A DNA stretch of 64,000 nucleotides from Utricularia gibba (taxonomy: Eukaryota > Streptophyta > Magnoliopsida > Lamiales > Lentibulariaceae), in contig NEEC01000020.1 of NCBI GenBank assembly GCA_002189035.1, positions 1,302,001 to 1,366,000 on the forward strand, in the 5' to 3' direction. A model generated the notes under the pieces. It saw nothing but the letters and a program-made list of their open reading frames with translations, did not search any database and was not told where the DNA came from. Positions 1 to 11,905 of this stretch are shown in pieces. Within the stretch, counting starts at the first letter, position 1; the number at the start of each line of letters is the position of its first letter. The translations under genes and the position numbers were made by a program.

Positions 1-1255
1 TCGTGCAGAGGTTAGTGCGCATAGATGCTAGCGCACGCAGAGGCAAGCAGGCACGCATGCGTGTGCGTGCAGTAGGACATCAGCGCGGATTGTGCATGAA
101 TGGGACATGCTCTCAACATATGTGGGATATGGTATAGTTGGTGACACGCATGACATGGAGAGATATGGAAAGATTTGGCAAAGACTCAATCAAGGGAAGT
201 TCCTAATCCAAGGGAAGATCAAATCTCGCTAGATATGGAAGATATGGTCAAAGAAAGAAGTTTCCTATATTTAAGAAATCGAATCTTAGAGATATGGAAA
301 TATCCATAAGGGGGATCAAGAGGAGCCTAAACTCTATAAAAGGAGAAGGGTCGAAGCCTTCCTTCCCCTCCCACACTCCCACATCACGAAGGCATCAAGG
401 TAAAGGGCAGCAAGGCGAAAGGCTGATGGACCGTAAGGAGGCAAGGAGGGGAAGAAGGTGCTTTGATCTGGTAAGGGGTAGTCCATATGGTTTTAAAGAC
501 AAACATGAGTGTTCTATTGTATCAAGGGCATAGATCAAGGGTATAGTGAGTCAAGGAATGTATGACCGATGCCAATCAAGGAGAGGGAAGGGGAGATGGC
601 TACCCCAACCCAAAGGCAATGCGCTTACGCGGGATTCATGCCATTCAAGGGAACCTACGGGTTCAATCAAGGGGGCATTGGTCAGTCAAGGGATCGAAAG
701 ATCATCAAGGGAAGACCTTTGGGTCGATCAAGGGTCAAGGAAAGGGTCTTAGGACCACCATCGATTATCGTTTCTTCTTCTTTACATGTTTATATGGTTA
801 AGGTCATGTATAGTACATGATTAACCCCTTATAGGTCTTGTAAGGACGTACGGGAATGAGAACATGGATGGGTAGGCAGGGTGGATGGCGAGGATGAGGC
901 AGTCGAATGATGGTGGTCAAGGGAGTACTTGAGACGCGTCACGTGAACCATATATGATTTGCTTCTTTCCTATTCTTCTCCTCTTGTTTGGACTCGACCC
1001 TTTTTGGCTAAGTATGAATGAAAGATTATTTTTGATGTTTTGCTAACCTCTATGCCTAGGACCCCACATGTGGATAGACATGACGAGAATAGACACTGCA
1101 CGTGGGTGAGATTATACCAGGCATGCACACAGGATGTGCAGCATAGGATACCTTGCAAGCGGAGTGTGATGTTGCGATCACGATACAAGCGTGCACGGTG
1201 ATGGTCCTTCCAAGTAGGGTGTCGTCGAGGATCATTACACCTCGTCATGTTTTGA
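1..1255. repeat. TCAAGG-rich repetitive block, probably retroelement LTR DNA
   Basis: No convincing protein is encoded. The block has more GC than the flanking intergenic DNA. From about 185 to 930 it carries more than a dozen copies of TCAAGG or ATCAAGGG, often 20-60 bases apart. A TATAAAAGG box at 335-343 followed by pyrimidine-rich DNA resembles the promoter part of a plant LTR. No LTR partner or target duplication is visible because the block meets the window edge. Calling it LTR-derived is inference; the motif repetition is seen directly. Confidence 0.4.
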
Positions 1256-1340
1256 GCTAGGGTCGAGCTAAAGCCGAATTATACAAAGAGATGATATTAC
1301 CCTAGTCCGATTATTATTGGATCGGGCTAACCCTATTCGT

Positions 1341-1726
1341 CGTAGGGGTGCACCATTTAATAAATAAAATATTTTGAAAAATTATTAAATAGTAATATAT
1401 ATTTAATATTATTTAATTAATTTATAAAAAACTAATTTAAAATTATTATGTGATTTATTAATTCATATTATTTATCTAAATAATAAAATAGTGTATATAT
1501 AATGAATTAAAATTAAAATTAATTATAATTATAATGCATAAAAATTTTATTTTTAAGTTGGCCCTTCCTGTCGAGCTTTTGGGCCCTAAACCCAATCAGC
1601 CTTAAGGGCTTCGGGCAAAAAAGCCCGAAGAAATTTTGGGTCATCTATTTACAAGTCCAAGCCCAAAATATGTTGGGCCGGTTCGGGCCAACCCACGGGT
1701 TTGGGCTTAGATTTTCATCTCTAACT
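1341..1726. mobile_element. possible non-autonomous hAT-type remnant
   Basis: The left edge begins TAGGGGTGCACC. The right edge, read in reverse, begins TAGAGATGAAAATC, so short ends of the TAGRGRTG type face each other. Between them lie about 200 bases of AT-rich DNA and a GGGCC/GGCCC-rich part holding a perfect stem, CTTCGGGC (1609-1616) and GCCCGAAG (1623-1630) around an A6 loop. GGGCCGG-rich ends are common in plant hAT relatives. I found no matching 8-bp target duplication, so the assignment is tentative. Confidence 0.3.
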
Positions 1727-1757
1727 GAACCTTAGAAAGCCGAAGGTCTCCTCTTTT

Positions 1758-2028
1758 TTGTTAAACTCGACGGCTGGCGTAGGCGTCCACCAGATTCCCG
1801 CAATCTGCAAAGGATTTCCGAAGTTCCGTCGCGCCCCATCCTTTCGGGAAAGCCGCGACATAGTATGTGGCAGTAACCCGCAAAAGGGCTTCCCAAAAGT
1901 ATTCTTACTCCTTTCGTGTGTCTGGAAATCCTCTGTCTTTGCCATCGGCCGGTCTACTTCCCCTTGCATTCACTGGACTCCAAGCCCCAGCGCCGGTCGC
2001 CATCTACTCCTGCTCGCAACCAAACAAG
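1758..2028 (+). other. candidate 5' exon or leader of the topoisomerase gene
   Basis: This GC-richer stretch ends at AAG followed by GTACAC, a plausible donor at 2028/2029. The frame that is open from 1864 joins in phase to the acceptor at 2559/2560 and would add about 54 codons rich in Ser, Pro, Leu and Ala, which would suit a transit peptide. However, the frame is closed upstream by TAG at 1861-1863 and has no ATG. Either this is untranslated leader, or the start lies in an unseen exon, or the copy has lost its start. Confidence 0.4.
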
Positions 2029-2559
2029 GTACACCAATGCTTATCTGTAGATAAACTGCTGCTGAAAACTAACTATAATTGCTTATCAAAAACAGTTTCT
2101 TCATCCAACTACATTCTCCAACTGCTGCTTTCCACCAACTTCCAGGCAGGTTTAACTTTATTATTCAACACCACAGACTGAATCATTAGGTTGGAAACTT
2201 TTGTATTTAAGTCTTGTGATTGCTTGTTTTTCCACAGAGTCATATCCATTATTCAATGTAAACCTTATCCATAGTGATGACTACATTATGTTGTGCATGG
2301 ATTAGCGTGTAAGGAGTGTCATTGAATAATGGATCTTCAAGCCATGCATGTAAATGTAGTGAGGGTTATTGGAAGGACATGCTCTAATAGGCAAATTACA
2401 CAGGTTTGACTTTTTTTTTTCACTTTTTCTTGTGATTTTAATTTGTGTGACACAGATGTACTGGATACTTTTTTAATTGAGTGTGTGATGAGATGATAAC
2501 CTTTGGTTGCCTCTTCTCTTATTCATAGCTTTCTTTTGCATTCCTGCTTATTCTTTCAG

Positions 2560-5500
2560 TGGCAGAACCATTCGATCAAGTTTTATCCTCGGATCTGCTT
2601 TAAGTGTTCATTTTCGAATTCACATGGGTGGGCTACTCATAGAGTTAGAATACCACTTGCCCTCAGAGCTAAGTCTGAAAGGAAGATTCAGCACTTTAAT
2701 AGTCATTGTGATAAACCTCACATGATTGACTCATTCAGATTGTGGGGACATTCTCGATGTGAGCTTTCTAACATAAGACTTGGTGTGAATTACAACAAGT
2801 TAAGGATGATGAGTGGACAGCACTCAACTTATTTTTGTAGTGTCATCAGGTCATTTTGCCGCATTGCAGTATCAGGCACTCGAAATCAGGTTGTATGGAC
2901 AGAAGGTGACGTGGATGGTTGTGATGAGGTGGATAGTAGTAGTTCTTCCAAGTCCAGCAGTGATGTGCCTATGAGAGGTTCTGAACACAATGTAAATGGT
3001 TTTCGAGATACCACATGTTCTTATCCAAAAAGCAAGGACTTTGAGAATTCCATAGCAGCTGAAACAACAGAAAAATCTCGAGGAAAAACGAAAGCTCAAT
3101 CTAGAAGCAAGAGCAAGAAGAATCAATCTTTGGTAGCTAGCGCTCCAGCACTTAAAGCAAAAGTTGCAGTTTTGTCTGGAGAAGTACCTCTAAGAAACAA
3201 GAAGGAGAAAAGCACTGTAATTCACTCGCAGGTTTGATATCATCGTTTTTGTTCATTCACATTGGCACACTCTTTCATAGTATGACCTGCAAAATTTTTT
3301 CCAGGTTACTTCATCTTCACATTTGGTGACAGAACTGGCCGATAGTGATGTTATTACTGAGAAGCAAAATGATAAGTTACCCAAGAGCCCGACTGGAAAG
3401 AAGAAATCCAAATCAAAAGCTGCTGCATCCAATACAAAAGAGAAGCACAATGCACAAAGCAAAAAATCGTCATTGGGGAAAACTCCCCTGCTCACGCATA
3501 AAGCTAAAATTCCCATTGTAAATTCATCTCACCAATTATATCCTCCTACTACTAAATCTCTTTTGGTGGTTGAATCGTTGACAAAGGCAAAGGTCATTCA
3601 AGGATATCTTGGTGAAATGTTTGAGGTGGTTGCAAGCCATGGACATGTTAGGGATTTAGCTGCAAGATCAGGATCTGTGCGCCCTGATGATGATTTCAGT
3701 ATGTTGTGGGAAGTCCCACATGCTGCCTGGTCTCACCTTAAGAGTATGAAGGTTGCACTGAGTGGGTATGGTTCCCTGTATTTTGTATACCTATTCTGTT
3801 TCGTTTCGGCCCTAGAGTACTTTTTTTTTTTATTTCAATCATTTGGAGATTAAGTCAATGTTATTTCTGGATTCCTTCTTGCATATGCTGGCGTTCTTTT
3901 TTTTGTTTTTGTTTTGTCTACTTGCATTATTCATCATCTCTTGTCATCTAAGTGGAATTTGTGTATCTGGATGTCTTTTTGCTTAAAATAGGGTAAAAAA
4001 TCTTATTCTTGCAACGGATCCTGATCGGGAAGGTGAGGCTATTGCATGGCACATAGTCGAGATGCTAAATCAACAAGATGCTTTGCCTACAGATGTCAAT
4101 ATTGCAAGAGTGTCTTTTCATGAAATTACTGAATCATCCATTAAAGCTGCGCTGCAGTCTCCGCGTGAGATAGATGCGGATTTGGTCAATGCATATCTTG
4201 CAAGGCGTGCACTTGATTATTTGATAGGTTTTAATATTTCTCCACTATTATGGAGAAAATTACCTGGTTGTCAGTCAGCTGGGCGTGTTCAATCTGCTGC
4301 GTTGTCCCTGATATGTGACAGGGAGAAAGAAATCGATGAATTCGTCGCCGTGGAGTATTGGACTGTTAATGCTGGTTTTCAGGAGGCATACCCTAATTCT
4401 ACAGACAGCATGTATTTCTCATCATACTTGACCCATTTTGATTCCAATAAGCTCAGTCGGCTTTCCATCAGCTCCGATCTTCAAGCAAAAGGTATTGAGG
4501 AAAAGGTCCATCTTTCCAAGTTTGTAGTTACTGATTCCAAAACCAGCAAAGTTCATAAAAATCCCCCCGCCCCTTTTATTACCTCAACACTTCAGCAGGA
4601 GGCTGCCAACAAGTTGAACTTCTCAGCATCACATACAATGAAGGTTGCACAAAAGTTGTATGAAGGAGTTCAATTCTCTGATGGAAAAGCTACAGGGTTA
4701 ATTACGTACATGAGAACTGATGGATTACACTTATCAGATGAAGCAGCGAAGGATATCCGATCCTATGTTGTGGAAAAATATGGGGCATCTTTTGCATCAA
4801 AGACTACACGGAAGTACTTTAAAAAGGTGAAAAATGCTCAAGAGGCGCATGAAGCTATTCGACCAACTGATATACGGAGATTACCTTCAACTCTTGTTGG
4901 GGTGCTGGATGAGGATTCGGTAAAGCTGTACACTCTCATTTGGTCTCGTACAATGGCATGCCAAATGGAACCTGCGGTCTTCAAGCAGATTCAGTGTAAT
5001 GTTGGAAATGAGGATCGGTCTATTATGTTTCATGTAGCAAGCTCAATGGTGGACTTTATTGGATTTCGAGCTGTATATGAAGACACGCAGACCTTGAAAT
5101 TTAGAGGTGAAGATGAGGATGAGCACAGTGATCAAAATGATGATAAATTGTTTGAAATTTTATGTAACTTGAAACGTGGTCAACCATTGACCCTCGTTAA
5201 AGTTGAACTTGGTAAACATTTCACAAAGCCACCTGTTAGATACACTGAGGGATCATTAGTAAAAAAGCTGGAAGAACTTGGGATAGGAAGACCTTCCACT
5301 TATGCGGTCACCATTAAGGTTCTCAAGGATAGAAACTACATTGTGGTGAAAAACAGGACATTATATCCAGAATTTCGAGGACGAATGGTCTCTGCATTTC
5401 TGTCACATTATTTCTCTGAGGTGACAGATTACAGTTTCACTGCAGATATGGAAACTGAACTTGATAATGTTTCTGCTGGAACTACAGAATGGAAGGGGCT

Positions 5501-6663
5501 TCTTAGTGATTATTGGACTAGATTTGAGAAGTACTGTGAGAGTGCTGGCAAGCTCCAAATCCGTGAGGTGGAGAAGATGCTGGAGAAGACATATGGTGAC
5601 TTCTTGTTCTCCTCACTTCATAATAGAAACAGAAAATGTCCAGGTTGCAGCGATGGAACGTTAGTTTTTAAAGTAAGCAGGATTGGAGCTGGATATTTTA
5701 TTGGATGTGATCAATACCCAAAGTGCAAGTAAGAAGATTTGTAATCCGTTGGATTTCATTTCGAGTGCTTGCTTACTTCACATTGTCCAGGATATTGTGA
5801 CAGAAATAAAGATGCAGGTATATAGCTCAGACGCTCTATGGTGATGATGATGACGAAGTAGATTACCAACCTCAAAAGCCTGTTGAGGAGCCAAAGCTGC
5901 TTGGTTTGTACCCAGGATCAAATGAAAAGGTCTTGCGCCTGAAAAAACAAAACCTCGCCTTGACAGTGCATTCCTATTTGCTTTGACTACTTTTTCCATT
6001 GACTTGCTTCTGATTTTACTCATCTCCTTTAGGTCCTCCTAAAAAATGGTCCATTTGGGCACTATCTTCAGCTTGGTGATGACAGAAAAGGGCATACACC
6101 CAAGCGAGCCTCTTTGTCACAAGTCTGTATTTTTTATTAAACGGAAATCCCTTCAACATTTCCCCAATCTCTTGCATTTTACAACTCTCTTAGTGAAAAC
6201 CTGGAAATCCTATGTTACAGGTCAAAGATGTGAACTCTGTCACATTGGAGCAGGCACTGGACTTGCTCAAGTATCCTATTACCCTGGTTCGTGTGAAAAT
6301 TGTACACCACCTTTCTTCCTTGTATTCTCTCGATGCGATTATTCGGTGATTCTTTTGTTTCAGGGAAACCACCCAGATGATGACCGACCAGTGATTTTAA
6401 GGCTTGGAAAGGTTGGCTTCTCCATTAAGCACAGGCGCAACATTACCTCTCTTCCGAAGGTAAACGCTTTGGCCGTATGAAAATCTTGATTCATTCTCGG
6501 TGAAACCGTACAAATTGGCTCTGAATTTCGTTTGCAGAACATGAAACCCGAGGATGTCACTCTGGAGAAGGCTGTAAAACTGCTTCAGGGGAAAGACGTT
6601 AGGAGAAGCGGAAGACCGAAACGCAGTGAGCAGCAGCTAAATGAGACTGTGGAGGTCTTCTAA
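2560..6663 (+). CDS. type IA DNA topoisomerase I, prokaryotic type (eight exons)
   Basis: Relaxes negatively supercoiled DNA through a transient 5'-phosphotyrosine link. The plant nuclear-encoded form is generally organellar. Exons: 2560-3231, 3305-3765, 3992-5728, 5818-5929, 6033-6122, 6221-6286, 6364-6459, 6538-6663. Introns are GT-AG and the phases agree, giving 1119 codons from 2560 to TAA. The order is a Lys/Ser-rich N-terminal extension, Toprim (LLVVESLTKAK; DPDREGEAIAWH just after the 3766-3991 intron), SAGRVQSAAL, the catalytic-Tyr motif GLITYMRTDG near 4695-4724, AHEAIRPTD, GIGRPSTYA, a C4 zinc finger (CPGC...GCDQYPKCK) split by the 5729-5817 intron, and Toprim-associated C-terminal repeats. 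The first in-frame ATG is at 2722 (1065 codons), but the frame is open upstream and reads like coding sequence, so the true start is unresolved. All catalytic motifs are intact and there are no internal stops. Confidence 0.95.
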
Positions 6664-8185
6664 ACGTCACCCTTTATACAGCATGAGGTCTGCGGTGTTT
6701 GCAGCAATGCTCGAGTTTTTTTGAAATAGCAAACGATGTTATTTTTATTCCAAGAATGGTTAATTTATTCATATGATTATAAATTTGACTTGATCATTTT
6801 AATTTAATGTAGTTCAATATTTTTTTTATGTGAAATAAGAATTATTTAAACATGATTTGTTACATTTGATATGAATATCATAGATGAATAATAGAATACT
6901 AATTGTGAATGAGAATTTAAAATTATTCTAATATAAAAAAAGAAGTGTAAGTTGATCATTTTATTTGAAATAAAATGAATATGTTTTATAATTGCCCTAT
7001 ATATTTATATAATATACATTGAAAATCAAAAATTGTTTTGAAATGTGTAAGATATTCATTGTAATTAAGAATAAATAAAATAATCTTTAACTCTTATTGA
7101 TATTTCATCCTTGTGATTCTAGTTATTAGATTGTTAGACTAACCTTCACCTAACAAGCACGAGTGAAGTATTATATCCAACATGACTCATCATTAAAATT
7201 CTATTCTACTATCTACAATCATGGAATATGTCTTTTAATTACATCTTGTTGCCAGAAAACTTATGTGCTAACATTAACCTGGACTATCGACAATCAACTG
7301 ATCTAGATCACCTCCTTTGCATTTTAAACTAGGAGGGAACAAGGCCAACCCATTAATTTATGGCAATTCCTCTTATTTAGGAATTTGTATATTTTTCTTT
7401 GGTATAAAGATTGTTGGTATAGAACCATAATTGATGTTCTATGAATGATGCTTCTACATGCATGTTTGTAAATAACTTCGAAAATATTTTGAACTGTTAA
7501 CAAATGAAGAAGTATAGAGTAAAAAAAACACTCATTTATCCAAGATCATCTATTAACTACGATCACACTATAACTAGTTTAGATTTAAAGTTACATTTTC
7601 TTTTTTAAAGAACAATTGGTAGTTTCCTCGATCACAATCTTATAACATGTAACATATGCCTTCCTCCATGTGTTATGTACAGTATATTGTCAATGTAAGG
7701 AGAGAGAGGACCAATCCATGTATTGCACTTTCATCTACTCTTGCTAAACTATTTTGAAAGCATATCATTCATCTTGTCTAATTTCATGATAAGCTCTTTA
7801 TATTTCTCATTTTTAATTGCACTATTAAGTGACTCTGAATTGTTATTGGTGAGCAAGGAATATTAAGATTTCTTGTCAAAAAATGAATAGCACTAGTGTT
7901 GTGTATCAAGGTTGTTAAGGTACTCATACGCTGAATGAGAGTTACTCTAGCTATTTCATTTTTCTTTTAAAATGTTGTTTTGTTGTTACTTTTTTAGAAG
8001 CCTAAACTCTTCCACTAATCAAATTTGTCAATTCTATATTATAAATTCTCTATATATTTTTTTAGAACATACAAAACACAAAGACACAATAACGCATTTA
8101 GAATTAATGACATCCAAAAGAGTGTTCATCGCATTCGCTATAATCTCAAGTATATAAAGATAAAAACATTTGGATAGTTAGAAAA
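6664..8185. other. AT-rich intergenic DNA, no gene seen
   Basis: Holds the 3' flank of the topoisomerase gene and then strongly AT-rich DNA with stops in all frames. I see no coding, RNA or clear repeat signal. Confidence 0.6.
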
Positions 8186-8640
8186 AATCAATACTTTTAT
8201 ATTTGAGAGAACAAACTTCAATATTAGGATTATAATACTTCTCCTATAAGGTATAATTATAAATGTACTTTCATCGTTTTCAGTAATTTCATAATTTCAT
8301 GATGTTAGCTTTATAAACCACTTTTTGCTTCAAAGATTCTCTTCTTTGACTTTACCTCACATTAATGGAAAAACACCGATAAATAGATTAGAACTCATAA
8401 CAACTATGACTTTCATCTTCTCCAATAATTCCATAATCTCATGTTGTTAGTTTTATAAACCACTTCTTGTCCCAAAAGTTATCTTCTTTGACTTTATCTT
8501 ATATTAATGGAAAAATCAATACCTTTATATTTGAGAGAACAAACTTTAATGTTGGGACCAAGACACTTTTTTATGTATGACATAATTATAAATGTACTTT
8601 CATCTTCCACAATAATTCCATAATCTCATGCTAAGTACCC
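8186..8640. repeat. local direct duplications
   Basis: A segment starting near 8188 (ATCAATACTTTTATATTTGA and onward) recurs from about 8514, an offset of about 326 bases. The phrase ATAATTATAAATGTACTTTC occurs near 8250 and 8580. A shorter unit around TTTATAAACCACTT occurs near 8312 and 8453. The copies have diverged by roughly 10-15 percent by eye. Confidence 0.6.
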
Positions 8641-9481
8641 CGCGGTTTGCACATTGTTAAACCATATCCACAAAACCGTATGATGGAAAATTATGTTTGA
8701 TATACAAATTGCATAATGTGTAGTAATAATCATACCTACTCTCAAAATTTTGCCTTCCATTCTTATCCCCACAATCTACTATCATAAGTTCTACATAATT
8801 CATTTCAATGGAAATTGTGTATCTCACATATTACCTCTTTATTCACTTATAATATGTTTGATAGGAAGTAAAAATGAGGATAATTAAATGGGAAAAGAAA
8901 AATATGGCATTTGGGGTAGGATAAATTATTTAAGAGCAAAAGTTCTGATATGAATATGATATAAAATAACGGGAGATGAGAGATTGAAATAAATCTATAC
9001 CTACTGTAAAAATTCCATTTTACCCTCAAATTTGTAAAATCTTTACAATGTTGTTTTCGCTTTGCAGCGTTAGATTTTAACACTCCAAGCCAACAAAGGT
9101 TAAAATTTGTCTCTTGGTGATATATTTGGATTGTATTTCAATGATTTTCAATAAGATGAGTATCAATTTACATGATTAATTGAATGTTTTTCATTCTCAA
9201 TTGGTTAGAAAAACATACAAATTGTTTCAGTTTCGAAGGTAATGAAATTTGATTATTGTGAAAATTATGGGTTTAGATGTTGATCAAATTTGTTTGATGT
9301 TGTATAAATATTGAGTTCTAATATTGAAGAAATTTGATTGTATTGTATGAATATTTACTTTCAATTGTTGAACGAATGATTTTTTTTTCTTGTTATTTGA
9401 ATTGTTAGGTACCATAGCTAATAGGGAACAAATAAAGCACTTTTGATTGTTATTGTGTGAATTATTCTTATCTACACAAGA
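8641..9481. other. AT-rich intergenic DNA
   Basis: No gene seen. It may include the left flank or end of the PIF/Harbinger remnant that follows, but I could not fix terminal inverted repeats. Confidence 0.5.
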
Positions 9482-10210
9482 ATGCATTATACGAATTGCA
9501 TTGATATTTTTTTGCTACATAAACAACTTAGCCAACCCAGATTACCAACAAGATACACAATGTTGATAAAATTCCAAAACAAGTTGAATACAAGAATAAT
9601 ATTGGTGAGCGATTTTAGAGGTGTTGTTCATGATAATCTATGTCTACAAATGAATACTTTAAATAAGCTATGTGTTTTTCTACAACATCATAATGGGTTG
9701 AAACCAAGTACGCATGTGAGTGTTCAAGAAATAATGAGATCCTTTTTAGAAGTGCTTGCACACGATAGGAAACAATAAGAGCAAAAGTTGCATTTTTATT
9801 GTTTTACCAAAACCATGAATTGATGGGTTAATGTTGTACTCCAAGCAGTACTAAAACTACATAAAGTTATATTCATCAAGCCTCGTCAGATAATAGATTC
9901 TCGCCCATTTAGCTATTTTGAGATATGAGTTTTTATGTCAAAGTTATTGCTCAAGTTTTTGAATCTTTTAATTATTATGATTATGTATTTCAAAATTACC
10001 TTGAAGCTCTAGACAATACCTTTATAGATGTAACAGTTAAGGAAGTAGAGAAAGTTTATTGAAGAACATGCAAAAGAACAATTGCAACAAACGTATTTGA
10101 GGAGTGTAATGAAGATATGAACTTTATATTTATTCTTATTGGTTGGGAGGGATTAGTGGCTGTTAAGTTCTTGATGATGCTCTTACAAGATAGCCTAGTT
10201 TTCGAGTGCC
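9482..10210 (+). pseudogene. PIF/Harbinger-type transposase (HARBI1-like) remnant
   Basis: The first open part (to 9778) reads as the N-terminal helical region of plant PIF transposases: a ...VSVQEIMRSFLEVLAHDRKQ end matches the usual VSVDEMVAMFLxxLAH region. Downstream, frames broken by stops still show ...YLEALDNTFIDV (family consensus ALDGTYIPV, which carries the first catalytic Asp) and NMNFIFILIGWEG-like text (consensus MKFVYILPGWEGSAAD). In-frame stops near 9778 and 10060 and the lack of the C-terminal catalytic part show it is dead. The divergent Myb/SANT-like remnant at 10870-11900 is the usual second gene of these elements. Confidence 0.65.
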
Positions 10211-10869
10211 ATGAGTGATGTATGTATATACATTAGCAAAATTAACTTGTTTGTAGTGAAAAATAAGAATTATATGCTATTCGCTAATTGATATGTAATG
10301 AATTTTCAAGAATTTGTATGTATAAATTGTAAATCAATACTATCTTGTGGACTGTGGTTACTCAAATAGTGAGAGCTTTTTGACACCGTATAGAGGCATT
10401 CGATATCACTTGAAAGAATGAGGCCAAGGCAACCACGAACTGCAAAACGAGCCAAAACACTTCAATATGTGACACGTTAAAGTTAGAAACGTAATTGAGA
10501 GTGCTGCGTAATACTTCTCATCAACATACACAACACTTCATTCTATTAGATAGAACGGTAAATAAGAGTGATTTTGGCATGCACAATATTACATAACCGT
10601 ATTAGTAGAGAAATGGATGTTGATCCATTCAAATCTATAGTAGGTGAGAAATATAATGAAGAGATTATCAACAACCATATTAGCACAATAGAAAACTTTA
10701 CAAGCTTGGACAGCATGGCAGGATAACCTAGCATGTAATATGTATTAACAATGATTGTTGAGACGACATTAAAGACTTTGTTGTTTGTATTTGAGTTTAT
10801 TTTTTCACTTTTAAAAACAAGTAGTTGTTTTTGCTGCTGATATATTTTCTCGTGCTGAGTTGCTACTTT

Positions 10870-11905
10870 CAGCATGTTTCTTTTATTGTCAAATACTTCT
10901 TAGACTTGATAACAATAAAATTTATTAAGATATGATAAACTAGATCACTTTGTTCACCCTCATTCATAGCTAGGAAATAACTGAACTTCGCTAGATCATT
11001 GAATAGCTTAGATGAAATAGCAAGTCGGCTAGTAACACTTATTACCATGCTAGAAATGATAGCACTGACTTTTTTCCTTTTATTTATGTCAACACCCAAC
11101 ATTCTTGCTGTGTCCCGTTTATAGATGAAAGAGCCTCAAGTTGATCTTTTAATCTAGTTATGTGAGGAATAGTGTCATCAGGAGACTTCTGTTTCACTTT
11201 CTGTTCATTCTCGCCACTAGATACATGCACACTAGTAGCGGATGAATCACCAAAGGAAGACAACAGTTCTTGTGAAGTTGTAGCAATATCTTTCCTTTTT
11301 TTTGGTCTCTTGTATATTCTCCAACCCTATAGATTATATATCTTCATCTATGACTTGATCACCATCAGCTCAATTTTTCCCAAAAATGTCACACCAATCT
11401 TCATAGAACAAGAAAAGATTTGTTTTTCATAGCTTAAAACTTGGCCTTGTTATGCTTCACCCATAACAGTAAGTAACTAAATACTCGTAATAAAAAAGTA
11501 TTAAATTTATTGAATAATATTACCGTAAGTAGTTCATTCTACTACTCTATATAGTATCCTCAATTTTATAATTGAGTTGAAATTATTACTAGATTTCAAA
11601 AGAAAATCATGCACCATGATTCACTCCTTTTCTCAGATCTTAATCGTTGATTCGATGTGTGGATTGGCCCTTAAGATTGTAATTTGGAAAGTTCGATTCA
11701 TTTATTTCTTGAGGGTGTATAGGTAGTTGACTCTAAACCATTCTCACACTAGCCTCCATTCACTTTAAAATCCTTGAAACAACATATGAATGCTATTTCC
11801 TCTGCTAGTGTCCAAATATGATGTTGTCGCTTTGATTTCCAGCTAGTATCTTCCATTGGAATAAGAGCAACGATGGCTTCTAGAAAAGAACGACAATTGG
11901 ACAAC
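10870..11905 (-). pseudogene. Myb/SANT-like protein remnant (second gene of a Harbinger element)
   Basis: Read on the minus strand from about 11900. A segment near 11850-11760 gives HIWTLAEEIAFICC and DFKVNGG, close to the WTKEEExALIECL...GGW start of the plant Myb/SANT-like domain. A second piece near 11730-11660 resembles its FPNYNLKGQxHIxSRI part. Then follows a basic KRPKKRK stretch near 11300. Stops and frame changes separate the parts. In intact PIF/Harbinger elements this protein binds DNA and helps the transposase enter the nucleus. Here it lies opposite the transposase remnant. Confidence 0.5.

Noticed and set aside
294-820. Several overlapping open frames rich in Gly, Lys, Arg and Gln
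   Set aside because: They arise from the stop-poor TCAAGG repeats; three frames are open at once and none resembles a protein family.
970-1248. 92-codon minus-strand ORF
   Set aside because: No family likeness, lies in repeat DNA, and has no promoter or splice context.
2872-3516. Minus-strand open frames opposite the topoisomerase exons
   Set aside because: Shadows of the real exons, without codon or domain support.
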